This document shows positions 22,777 through 29,827 of a stretch of 38,964 nucleotides of DNA, one piece after another. A program made the position numbers and the translations under genes. The notes below the pieces were generated by a model. That model was not told where the DNA came from and made no database searches. It saw only the letters and a list, made by a program, of their open reading frames with translations. The DNA is from WYZ-LMO2 sp040514265 (lineage in GTDB: Archaea; Halobacteriota; Archaeoglobi; Archaeoglobales; Archaeoglobaceae), in assembly GCA_040514265.1 (NCBI GenBank), contig JBEVCD010000013.1, forward strand, positions 1 to 38,964, in the 5' to 3' direction. The first letter of the stretch is position 1. Each line of letters begins with the position of its first letter.

Positions 22777-23354
22777 AGCCTGTCGAGCTCGTAGTGCGCG
22801 ATAACTATGCACTGTTCAGCCATTAGCGACAGCGGGGAGACGCTAACGATCCCCCTCGCGTAGACCTCTATCAGTTTTTCGTGTTCCTCCCTAACGCCGA
22901 GGTGGTCTCCGAGGACGAAGAGGGGATTCCGCATCTTCGCTGCCGCGCTCCTTATGTCTTCGCCGTCCTCCCGCATGTAGTATATCTCGTAACTCTCCCG
23001 GAGCTCGGAAAGGAGGTCTTCGAGGCTCTTCCTGGCCACGTAGACCCCCGAGTGAACGGGTCGCCACTCCTTGCTCACAGGCTGCGAGAGGGCTTTTCTT
23101 AAATGCCCCGCAACGTTTCTTTCGTCCGGCGACATTCTCCTAACCTCTCCTCCCCGCACGAGAACGGCTTTCGGTGGGTCGGGAGCTCCGAGCAGCAGAA
23201 GGTAAACCTCCACGTCCTTCCTCACGCCGTGGGACACGAAAAGTGCCTGAGCCGTACAGCGGCAGAGGATATCTATCCTCCCGGCTCCAGTCAGGTCGCT
23301 CAGTTTGAAGGGTGCGGTGGTTGCTCTGTTGCCTATTACGAGGAACCCCCTCAT
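22752..23354 (-). CDS. trmY: tRNA (pseudouridine(54)-N1)-methyltransferase
   Basis: This SPOUT-class SAM-dependent enzyme makes m1-pseudouridine at position 54 of archaeal tRNA. The 200-residue length matches. MRGFLVIGNRATTAPFKLSDLTGAGRIDILCRCTAQALFVSHGVR is the conserved N-terminus, and DERNVAGHLRKAL plus the knot-forming PLFVLGDHLGV and VSVSPLSLMAEQCIVIAHYELDR complete the SPOUT core. It is the last gene of a ylbF-ccdA-trmY cluster, overlapping ccdA by 4 bp. Confidence 0.95.
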   Translation of the reverse strand: MRGFLVIGNRATTAPFKLSDLTGAGRIDILCRCTAQALFVSHGVRKDVEVYLLLLGAPDPPKAVLVRGGEVRRMSPDERNVAGHLRKALSQPVSKEWRPVHSGVYVARKSLEDLLSELRESYEIYYMREDGEDIRSAAAKMRNPLFVLGDHLGVREEHEKLIEVYARGIVSVSPLSLMAEQCIVIAHYELDRLQNTSSLE

Positions 23355-23896
23355 AGGACGGAGTAGACGACGTAGAATATCACGAGCACGGCTGCGATTT
23401 TCTTGACACTCTCAAAGTTTCTCCTTATGAAGTTGCCGCCAAACCTCGCAACGACTGCGAGCGAAAGTGTCATTCCAGCTATGTAAGCAAAAGTTGACGG
23501 GTAACCTTCGAAAGCCGCGTGGGACGCTGCTATGGCTACGAAGGGCGCGTAGCACGGAAGCCAGACGAAAGCCAGCGAGAACCCGAGAACGAGCGGGGAA
23601 GCTCTCAGGACGTTCCTGGGGGTAAACCTTGAGACCCGCGCGGAGATGGCAGCTTCGAGTCTCTCCGAAAGTAGCACAAGGGCGAAGAAGACCATCACGG
23701 CGTAGGCTAAAAACCTGGAGACCGAGAGTATAGCAGACGATACGCTCAAAATTACGAAAACTCCGGTCGCCAAACCGAGCATCGTGAGTAGGGTTCCGTA
23801 GACACTACCCCTTGAACTCGCAAGCACAACCGGTATCAGCGGAAGCACGCAAGGTGAAAAAATCGATAACGCCCCCAAAAAGAAGGGGACGATCAT
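23351..23896 (-). CDS. ccdA: CcdA/DsbD-type membrane thiol-disulfide transporter
   Basis: The 181-residue protein has about six predicted membrane helices. It carries the two paired cysteines of the family: Cys16 in SPCVLPLIP of the first helix and Cys115 in LPCYAPF of the fourth. These proteins carry reducing equivalents from cytoplasmic thioredoxin across the membrane for cytochrome c maturation or disulfide reduction. The size is at the short end of the CcdA range. It overlaps ylbF-like and trmY by 4 bp each. Neither neighbour has an obvious redox role, so the partner thioredoxin must be elsewhere. Confidence 0.88.
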   Translation of the reverse strand: MIVPFFLGALSIFSPCVLPLIPVVLASSRGSVYGTLLTMLGLATGVFVILSVSSAILSVSRFLAYAVMVFFALVLLSERLEAAISARVSRFTPRNVLRASPLVLGFSLAFVWLPCYAPFVAIAASHAAFEGYPSTFAYIAGMTLSLAVVARFGGNFIRRNFESVKKIAAVLVIFYVVYSVL

Positions 23897-24249
23897 CTCC
23901 GGTAGACTTCTCCTATGTCCAGCTCGATCTTCTCACTTATCAGGTCCATCAGCTCGCCTATAACGGCGAGTAACCTGTTGTAAGATTCGATGAACTTGAC
24001 CACACTTTCCCTGGCGTTCAGTTTCGCCTGAATTTCTGTCAGCTCGTTCATCAAATTCTGATCGAACTCCCCCGACATCTGCTTAACGACAAACTCCTGC
24101 TGCTTCTTCTGGAAGTCGAGAAGCAGCTCCTGCGCGACGATGTCCTCTTTCAGCTCCCTCTCGCACTCAAGAAATTCCCTATACTCCGCCAAACTCTTTA
24201 TCTCTTCAGCAAGCTCCAGCGCCTTTTCCCTAACAACGTCACTCAACAT
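23893..24249 (-). CDS. YlbF/YmcA-family helical protein
   Basis: This is an all-alpha 118-residue protein. The central LLLDFQKKQQEFVVKQMSGE and VVKFIESYNRLLAVIGELMDLISEKI match the Com_YlbF (DUF964) family. In Bacillus, relatives form the Y-complex that acts with RNase Y on mRNA maturation; archaeal roles are unknown. The ATG has an aaggtgg Shine-Dalgarno about 6 bp upstream and a TATA box (aatatataac, 24287-24296) about 43 bp upstream, giving a short leader. Confidence 0.82.
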   Translation of the reverse strand: MLSDVVREKALELAEEIKSLAEYREFLECERELKEDIVAQELLLDFQKKQQEFVVKQMSGEFDQNLMNELTEIQAKLNARESVVKFIESYNRLLAVIGELMDLISEKIELDIGEVYRR

Positions 24250-24395
24250 TTCGAACCACCTTCGATTTCTCCCCCTAAGGGCTGCGAATATATAACTCTT
24301 TTGGGAGTCGCAGTAGAAAGTTTTAAATCCAGTATTCTTATTGTGGGCACAGTGATCGTCCCGCCTCCTTCAAAAAAGACGGCTGTTGTGAGAAC
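24250..24395. promoter_or_regulatory. Divergent promoter region of ylbF-like and COG1340 genes
   Basis: At 146 bp this is the widest intergenic gap in the window. It holds two separate TATA boxes: aatatataac at 24287-24296 read leftward for the YlbF-like gene, and ttttaaat at 24321-24328 read rightward. The rightward start point predicted from that box is near 24350, leaving a 45-nt leader before the ATG at 24396. That leader contains a possible 15-codon ORF (24352-24399). Confidence 0.5.
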
Positions 24396-24399
24396 ATGA
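24352..24399 (+). CDS. Possible leaderless 15-codon mini-ORF upstream of the coiled-coil gene
   Basis: A GTG at 24352 lies about 27 bp downstream of the centre of the TATA box at 24321-24328, where a leaderless start would fall. It opens a frame encoding VIVPPPSKKTAVVRT that ends at a TGA (24397-24399) overlapping the next gene's ATG at 24396. The main gene has no Shine-Dalgarno, so translation by termination-reinitiation from this mini-ORF is an attractive explanation. Chance occurrence cannot be excluded. Confidence 0.3.
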   Translation: MIVPPPSKKTAVVRT

Positions 24400-25256
24400 T
24401 GCTGGAGAAATTAGAGGAGAGGAAAGAGCAGTTAGAAAGGGAGTTGGAGGAATTCATAAAGAGGAGAGACGAACTCAACAGAGCTGCAAAGGAGTACGCA
24501 GCAAAGAGGGACGAGCTGAACGCTAAAGTAAAGGAGCTGCTCGCGAAGGCTAAGGAGCTGAAGGCGAAGAGGGATGAGATAAATGCCAAGGTCAGAGAGC
24601 TGAGAGCGAAGAGGAGGGAACTTTACAACGAGATAGACGAGCTGTACAGGGAAGTCGACAACCTCAGGCGGGAGGTGGACAAGGGCGGCAGACCCCTCGG
24701 TGAGATCGAGAGAGAGATTAGGAGGCTCGAATTCAAGCAGCAGACCAGCGTCCTTACGATTGAGAAGGAGAGAGCTCTCGTCGAAAGAATTGCGAGGCTG
24801 CGGAGAGAGCTTGAAGAGAGGAAGGCTCAGCTTGAGAAGCACGAGGAGTTCAGAAAGCTGATAGCGAAGATAAGGGAACTCAAGGAGCAGGTGAGGAACC
24901 TGACGGCGGAGCTGAAGCGGGCTATGGAGGAGGCGGACAGGTATCACGAAGAACTCGTGAAAGTCCTTTCGGAGGTTGACGAGACGAGGAAGTTAGCCGA
25001 TGAAATGCACGAGAACTTCGTGAAGAGTATAAGAGAAGCCGACAGGTGCCACGAGGAGGCTGTGAAGAGGAGGAGGGACGTAAGGGATCTTGAGAAGGTG
25101 ATAAAAGCCCTGAAGTCGAGGCAGCAGAAGAGCAAGGAAGAACTCGAAAGGGAGGAACTCCTGAGGAAGGCGAGAGAGATCTACGAGATGTTCAAGCGGG
25201 GAGAGAAGATAGAAACGGAAGATCTACTTATACTGCAGAAAGCAGGACTGATCTAG
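24396..25256 (+). CDS. Archaeal coiled-coil protein, COG1340 type
   Basis: The 286-residue protein is almost entirely charged coiled coil from residue 2 to about 255, with recurrent KRDEL/KRDEI heptads. A short C-terminal segment with KAREIYEMFKRGEKIETEDLLILQKAGLI is reminiscent of the conserved end of archaeal COG1340 proteins, whose biological role is unresolved. The histidine- and acid-containing segments EADRYHEELVK and EADRCHEEAVKRR form an internal repeat near residues 183 and 218. It overlaps the convergent iorB by 29 bp. Confidence 0.85.
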   Translation: MMLEKLEERKEQLERELEEFIKRRDELNRAAKEYAAKRDELNAKVKELLAKAKELKAKRDEINAKVRELRAKRRELYNEIDELYREVDNLRREVDKGGRPLGEIEREIRRLEFKQQTSVLTIEKERALVERIARLRRELEERKAQLEKHEEFRKLIAKIRELKEQVRNLTAELKRAMEEADRYHEELVKVLSEVDETRKLADEMHENFVKSIREADRCHEEAVKRRRDVRDLEKVIKALKSRQQKSKEELEREELLRKAREIYEMFKRGEKIETEDLLILQKAGLI

Positions 25257-25830
25257 CCTCTTCGTACCCCATTTTTAGCGCTCTCAGGTTCACGTCAAGA
25301 AGTCTTCCGGACATTATTTCCTTCACAGCCCATTCTGCGTCGTCTATTCCGAACGGTAGCTTTGTCAGAGCTAAAGCTATGCCGATAATCGCGACGTTCG
25401 TGGCGAGCAGGTTTCCGGCTCTCTCAGCTATTTTCCAAGCTTCGACTGGGTAAACTTCGCACAGACTCCTCAGGTCGTCGATTATCTCTTCGAGGTCCGG
25501 ATACTTAGCCTGACCGGTCGTTACACTCGGTGGCAGTATCTTGCGCGTGTTAAGGATAACTTTGCTCTTCTCGGAAACGTAGTGGACGTATCTTAGAGCT
25601 TCAACAGGTTCGAGGGCTAAGACTACGTCAGCGTCGCCCAGCGGTATCAGCGGTGAGAGAACATCGCCTATCCTCACGTGAACTTCGACGCTTCCACCTC
25701 TCTGCGCCATTCCGTGAGTTTCTGAAGCTACGACGTTGTGTCCCGACTTCATCGCAGCTCTGGCAATAACCGCTGCTGTCGTGAGAGCTCCCTGTCCGCC
25801 CACACCGACGATGAGGACGTTGAACTTCAT
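25228..25830 (-). CDS. iorB: Indolepyruvate:ferredoxin oxidoreductase beta subunit
   Basis: This gamma-domain-type 2-oxoacid:ferredoxin oxidoreductase subunit has 200 residues. N-terminal FNVLIVGVGGQGALTTAAVIARAA and the conserved ASETHGMAQRGGSVEVHVRIGD identify IorB, the partner of the TPP- and cluster-containing IorA in oxidation of aryl pyruvates from aromatic amino acids. iorA, usually adjacent, is not in this window. It overlaps the RCK-DHH gene by 4 bp, so expression is coupled to an apparently unrelated protein. Confidence 0.92.
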   Translation of the reverse strand: MKFNVLIVGVGGQGALTTAAVIARAAMKSGHNVVASETHGMAQRGGSVEVHVRIGDVLSPLIPLGDADVVLALEPVEALRYVHYVSEKSKVILNTRKILPPSVTTGQAKYPDLEEIIDDLRSLCEVYPVEAWKIAERAGNLLATNVAIIGIALALTKLPFGIDDAEWAVKEIMSGRLLDVNLRALKMGYEEARSVLLSAV

Positions 25831-27254
25831 AACTCCACCTCCATACCCATTGCCGACAGTATCCTCTTCTTTATAGCCTCCGTGACGAGTTTCGCGAGGG
25901 TCTCCTTGTCTTTCACTTCTCCAAACAGCCCGAGAGGTATCTGCGCCCCGGCTGCGTGCGCGTGACCTCCGGCACTTCCGACGTCGGAGAAAGCTCTCCT
26001 GAGGACTTCTCCGATGTTTACCCTCACGTCCTTGTTCCTCGCGGATATGTAGACGTGGTTCTTCATGATCCCGAAGACCACGACGGTCGATATCCCTTCG
26101 AGCTTCAGGAGGAAGTCCGCAGCCTGCGGAAGAGCGTCTCTGTCGTTGATGAACCCGGCGAAGCTTATGAGCAGACTCGAATGAATTTCCCTGTTCCTTA
26201 TCGCCGTTCCGAGAACGTCAAGAGTTTCTGTGGACATGGCGGGACCCTCTATCTTCTCTATCATCTCATGATCGACGAACGGGTAGAGGAAAGCAGCAGC
26301 CTGAAAGTCCGAAGTTCTCGTGTTCTTCTTGAAGTCGTTCGTTTCGCTTTTAATCCCGTAGAACAGAGCTGTGGCGAGGGTCTTGCTCGGGACTATCCTG
26401 AGCTCCCTGAGGTATTCCGTCAATATCGTAGCGGTCGAACCGACGTCGCTTCTGAGATCGACGTATTCGGCTTCCACCTTCTCAGCGGGGTGGTGGTCGA
26501 TTATTATGGATATCTTCAGGTCGGGAGGGATGGAGTTGTTGACGCCCGGTCCTGCCGAGTCTACGAGCGCAAACTTCGCGTAATCGGACAGATCAACTTC
26601 GGAGGCTTTAAGCATCGGGATCTCAAGCAGATTGACCATCGCTCGGTTCTTCTGATGCGTTATTTCTCCGTAGTAGAGTATGTCGGCATCGACGTCGAAG
26701 TTGTCAGCTATTTCCATCAGCGCGTAAGCCGAGGATATCGCGTCCGGATCGGGGTTGTCGTGTGTGAATATTCCGAGCTTCTTCCCCCTCAGCTCTTCGA
26801 GGATCTGTCTGAGCTTCTTCAGCTTCTGGAAAAGTTCGAGCTTCTTGATCTTTTCTAGCGTGTAGTACTTTACAGCGTCGGCAGTCAGGAAGATGAGGTC
26901 GGCAAGACCCTCGAACTCCTCCTTGGTCTTCTGAGAGGTTACTCTGACGATCGTGAACACCTTCGAGTTGGCTGACTTTACAGCTTTCAGGACGGCTAGG
27001 TTGAACTCTTCGTCGCCCGAAAGTATCAGGACGGCTGAAACTTTTTCGAGGTTTAAGTTCTTGTAAGTCTCCACGCTCGTCGGATCGGCTAATACGGCTT
27101 CGTAACCCTCATCTTCGAGAATTTCGACCCTCTCGGGTTGCTGGTCTATTACCAGAACTTTCTTACCGAGCTTTGTGAGCTCTCTGATCACGCCGATTGC
27201 CTGAGCATCGCAGCCCGCGACGACGTATTCGTAGACCTCGGAGTTTTCGGTCAT
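25827..27254 (-). CDS. TrkA-N (RCK) domain fused to DHH-DHHA1 phosphoesterase
   Basis: The product is about 475 residues. Residues about 5-125 form an RCK N-terminal Rossmann domain (YVVAGCDAQAIGVIRELTKLGKKVLVIDQ). A DHH domain follows: THDNPDPDAISSAYAL with the D-x-D metal ligands, ALVDSAGPG, and SIIIDHHPAEKVEAEY. A C-terminal DHHA1 domain holds GSAGGHAHAAGAQIPLG. The architecture suggests a nucleotide- or NAD-sensing phosphodiesterase, possibly acting on c-di-AMP or short oligonucleotides. A TTG at 27278 extends the frame, but the TATA box at 27277-27285 lies 27 bp upstream of ATG 27254, favouring the ATG. Confidence 0.9.
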   Translation of the reverse strand: MTENSEVYEYVVAGCDAQAIGVIRELTKLGKKVLVIDQQPERVEILEDEGYEAVLADPTSVETYKNLNLEKVSAVLILSGDEEFNLAVLKAVKSANSKVFTIVRVTSQKTKEEFEGLADLIFLTADAVKYYTLEKIKKLELFQKLKKLRQILEELRGKKLGIFTHDNPDPDAISSAYALMEIADNFDVDADILYYGEITHQKNRAMVNLLEIPMLKASEVDLSDYAKFALVDSAGPGVNNSIPPDLKISIIIDHHPAEKVEAEYVDLRSDVGSTATILTEYLRELRIVPSKTLATALFYGIKSETNDFKKNTRTSDFQAAAFLYPFVDHEMIEKIEGPAMSTETLDVLGTAIRNREIHSSLLISFAGFINDRDALPQAADFLLKLEGISTVVVFGIMKNHVYISARNKDVRVNIGEVLRRAFSDVGSAGGHAHAAGAQIPLGLFGEVKDKETLAKLVTEAIKKRILSAMGMEVEL

Positions 27255-27276
27255 CTCATTAAAGCCAACCGTCAAC

Positions 27277-27285
27277 AATTTTAAT
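27277..27285 (-). promoter_or_regulatory. TATA box of the RCK-DHH / iorB transcript
   Basis: Read on the minus strand the element is attaaaatt. It is centred about 27 bp upstream of the ATG at 27254, with no Shine-Dalgarno between them, so the transcript is probably leaderless. This overrules the upstream TTG at 27278, which would lie inside the box. Confidence 0.5.
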
Positions 27286-27311
27286 CTTTCTGAGATTGGA
27301 GAATCTCGAAT

Positions 27312-28046
27312 TCAATCTAGGCTATCGACGTGAACCCTCCAGAGTGAATTGACGAGCGTCGCCACTCTGGGGTTTCTGAACCTCCTGATGAGGGAGAGGT
27401 CTCTGGGATAGCCTATGAACGGATCGACGCACATATCTTCGACGTTTACGACCCAGACCTTGACTCCGCTTCTCTTGAAGTCCTCGGAGTGCCTCCTGAA
27501 GAAACGCAAGAATGGTGTAATCTCGTCTTCCGTCGGAACACACAGGACGTATTCACCCTCGAAGCTTCTGGCGATCCCCGCGTGAACGTCTGCATCCTCG
27601 TCAGCGTCGTCTATCGTCGTGAAGAATACGCCGTACCTCTTCCTCCCCTCGTAGACCCTGAAGAACTCTCCCGTTCCGGAGTATCCGTCGAAGAAATCGT
27701 CCATGACATCTCGCATAGCTTCGAGCGATTCGAGGAACTTCTTTGACCTCAAAAACTCTTCGTAAGCGGTCTCTATGTCCTTCGCGGTTGGATCTTCGGT
27801 ATGCGGATGGTAGAACTTCACACCCCCGATCTCCAACTCCTCCGGGAAGTGCAAACTTTTAACGCTCAACGGCTCATCTAGAAGGCTGAGTGCTAGCTCC
27901 TCAATTTTTTCGTAGCTCAGGTTTTTCAGGTCTTCTCTCAGAACGTCGAGAGACGCTCTTATGATCCTTCTGATGAGCTCCTCCTTCGTGACGGCTTTCC
28001 TTCCCACCAGAGAGCGAGACACCATCTCAACTATCTCCGCCTCCAC
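27312..28046 (-). CDS. Uncharacterised protein, possibly lineage-specific
   Basis: I do not recognise this 244-residue protein. It begins with GTG and is acidic and soluble. An N-terminal helical part (1-60) resembles a small helical bundle. The C-terminal half has alternating strands and helices (RYGVFFTTIDDADEDADVHAGI, YVLCVPTEDEITPFLRFFRR, VKVWVVNVEDMCVDPFIGYPRD), which could be a nucleotide-binding or nuclease-like alpha/beta fold. Catalytic residues cannot be assigned. A TATA-like gaagtattt (about 28066-28074, minus strand) is correctly spaced upstream. It is divergent from the unknown gene at 28124. Confidence 0.7.
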   Translation of the reverse strand: MEAEIVEMVSRSLVGRKAVTKEELIRRIIRASLDVLREDLKNLSYEKIEELALSLLDEPLSVKSLHFPEELEIGGVKFYHPHTEDPTAKDIETAYEEFLRSKKFLESLEAMRDVMDDFFDGYSGTGEFFRVYEGRKRYGVFFTTIDDADEDADVHAGIARSFEGEYVLCVPTEDEITPFLRFFRRHSEDFKRSGVKVWVVNVEDMCVDPFIGYPRDLSLIRRFRNPRVATLVNSLWRVHVDSLD

Positions 28047-28091
28047 CTCTTGTGTTGCTGGCTGAAATACTTCAACGTTTCGGCGAAAGGG

Positions 28092-28099
28092 ATTTATAC
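28092..28099 (+). promoter_or_regulatory. TATA box of the 28124-30948 operon
   Basis: The element tttatacc is centred about 28 bp upstream of the ATG at 28124, consistent with leaderless transcription. The same frame is open upstream to 28052, but that extension would contain the promoter and is therefore rejected. Confidence 0.5.
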
Positions 28100-28123
28100 C
28101 AGTTAAAAATCATTAACAATCTG

Positions 28124-28540
28124 ATGTATCTGATGTATCGCTACCCCGTCGAGGTCATAGCCGACATGTACCTATCCCGCGTGGGCGGTTACAGCGGGGA
28201 GCTCGGCGAGAGGGAGATAGGGATAAACGCGAAAGCTCTGGAAGTCAACACGTCGATAATACCGAACGAAACGTACGCAACGCTGAGCTTCCCCGGCAGA
28301 AGAGCGAAGCCCTACTTCTTCAGGAAGAAGTACGTCATCGTAGGTGTGGAGGAGAACATGGAGTGCTTCGAGATGACGAGAAGCGGTGAGGTCGTGCTTC
28401 CGGAGAGCATGGAGGATAAGGTCGAAGTCGGCAGCGAAGTTCTGATAAACACCGTGGAGTTCTTCAGGATTGACGGAGACTACTCGAAAGTTTTTAGGGC
28501 AATGCTATGGCGTTTGATAAGCCTTCAGGGAGAAAACTGA
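28124..28540 (+). CDS. Uncharacterised small protein
   Basis: The product is 138 residues from the leaderless ATG; a second ATG three codons later is possible. I do not recognise the family. It looks like a compact beta-rich protein: EIGINAKALEVNTSII, YATLSFPGRRAKPYFFRKKYVIVGV, then KVEVGSEVLINTVEFFRI, followed by a C-terminal helix. Its 3' end overlaps the NIP7-like gene by 34 bp, an unusually long same-strand overlap that implies co-translation. A link to RNA metabolism is suggested only by that neighbour. Confidence 0.65.
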   Translation: MYLMYRYPVEVIADMYLSRVGGYSGELGEREIGINAKALEVNTSIIPNETYATLSFPGRRAKPYFFRKKYVIVGVEENMECFEMTRSGEVVLPESMEDKVEVGSEVLINTVEFFRIDGDYSKVFRAMLWRLISLQGEN

Positions 28541-29016
28541 AGGTGCTGCGATCGGCTTTCCGGTACTTTGCAACGAGGTTCGAACACGAGGTAGTTTTAA
28601 GGGGAAAAGAAGTTTACGGGGTATCTGCTGAGCTCCTCGAAATCCTTGAGAAGCTGAAGGTGGACTGCTACGCTGGCGTAAAGCTCGGAGAGGTCGGTAG
28701 AAGGCTCAGGCTAACGCTCGAAGGAACCTTTTGGCTTCTGGGGAACGACAGGAAGAAGGTGTGGGTGAACGAGAAGGGAGAAATGCTTTTTCTGTACGGG
28801 AGGGACATATTCACATCGTCCGTTGAGAGGTGCAGCGAATTCGGAGAAAACGAGGTTGTCTTCGTCTGCAACAGGTTCGGCGACGTCTTGGGGATCGGAA
28901 AGAGCAGATTTTCTTCCGAAAAGCTCGCGGAAGTCGATCCGGACAGGGTGTTCGTCGAGAACCTCGTTGATCGCGGAGCCTACATAAGGCACGAGAGGCT
29001 GTACAACGCTTATTAG
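28507..29016 (+). CDS. NIP7/UPF0113-like protein with PUA domain
   Basis: The 169-residue protein has an N-terminal alpha/beta domain (1-90) and a C-terminal PUA domain (about 93-165) with KVWVNEKGEMLFLYGRDIFTSSVERC and ENEVVFVCNRFGDVLGIGKSRF. The layout matches archaeal relatives of the eukaryotic 60S biogenesis factor Nip7, so a role in rRNA binding or ribosome maturation is likely. The start lies inside the preceding gene. It is followed after 19 bp by speE. Confidence 0.8.
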   Translation: MAFDKPSGRKLKVLRSAFRYFATRFEHEVVLRGKEVYGVSAELLEILEKLKVDCYAGVKLGEVGRRLRLTLEGTFWLLGNDRKKVWVNEKGEMLFLYGRDIFTSSVERCSEFGENEVVFVCNRFGDVLGIGKSRFSSEKLAEVDPDRVFVENLVDRGAYIRHERLYNAY

Positions 29017-29035
29017 TCAATCAGCTACTCGCAGC

Positions 29036-29827
29036 ATGGAATTCGTCGAGAGGTACGACGGGAGCGGAATACTGATAAAGGTCCGTCGGAAGCTTGCGGA
29101 CGTAGAGTCCATTCAGCACATAGAGGTGTACGAGACCGAGAGTTTCGGAAAGATGCTCGTAATAGACGGTAAGATTCAGCTTACCGAGTTCGACGAGGCT
29201 CTCTACCACGAGATGTTAGCCCACGTCCCCCTTATGCTCCACGAGAAGCCTAGGGACGTTCTGATCATCGGTGGAGGCGACGGTGGGACGCTGAGGGAAG
29301 TTCTCAAGCACGACGTCAGGAGGGTCACGCTCGTCGAAATAGACGTAGCAGTTTTAGAAGTCGCAAAAAAGTTTCTGGGCATAGATCGCGGCGCGTTCGA
29401 AGACGAGAGGGTGGAGATCGTGATAGAGGACGGAAAAACATTCGTTTCCAGTTGCGAACGCTACGATGTCATTATAGTGGACAGCACGGATCCCGTAGGG
29501 GTCAGCGATCCCCTCTTCGGCAGAGAGTTCTTCGAGCTTGCCAGAGAGAAGTGCGATGTCATCTGCGCTCAGGCTCAGTCTCCCCTGGTACAGCGGGACC
29601 TGTTCCTGAAGATATGGAACGCTGCATCGGTGTTTGGCAGGAGAGCCGTCTACCTCGCGACGGTTCCGACGTATCCCTTGGCTTACTGGGCTTTCGTCAT
29701 CGCCGGCGACTTCGGAGAGCTCAGGGAGGAGAGGTTTGAAAGACTCCGGGGGAAAGTCAGGCACTACAACCCCGACGTTCACAGGGCGGCGTTCGCGCTT
29801 CCCGAGTGGCTCAGGGAGGTGCTGTGA
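29036..29827 (+). CDS. speE: Polyamine aminopropyltransferase (spermidine synthase family)
   Basis: The enzyme transfers an aminopropyl group from decarboxylated SAM to a diamine or agmatine. The 263-residue protein shows an N-terminal beta domain (QHIEVYETESFGKMLVIDGKIQLTEFDEALYHEML), the nucleotide-binding IIGGGDGGTLREV (77-89), the acidic VTLVEID, and the catalytic-loop VDSTDPVG. Thermophilic archaea often use agmatine to make N1-aminopropylagmatine, so the acceptor cannot be assigned from the sequence. The stop overlaps the next ATG by one base. Confidence 0.94.
   Translation: MEFVERYDGSGILIKVRRKLADVESIQHIEVYETESFGKMLVIDGKIQLTEFDEALYHEMLAHVPLMLHEKPRDVLIIGGGDGGTLREVLKHDVRRVTLVEIDVAVLEVAKKFLGIDRGAFEDERVEIVIEDGKTFVSSCERYDVIIVDSTDPVGVSDPLFGREFFELAREKCDVICAQAQSPLVQRDLFLKIWNAASVFGRRAVYLATVPTYPLAYWAFVIAGDFGELREERFERLRGKVRHYNPDVHRAAFALPEWLREVL

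Noticed and set aside
28052..28123. N-terminal extension of the 28124 gene
   Set aside because: The extension would contain the TATA box at 28092-28099 and has no ribosome binding site; the ATG at 28124 is at leaderless distance.
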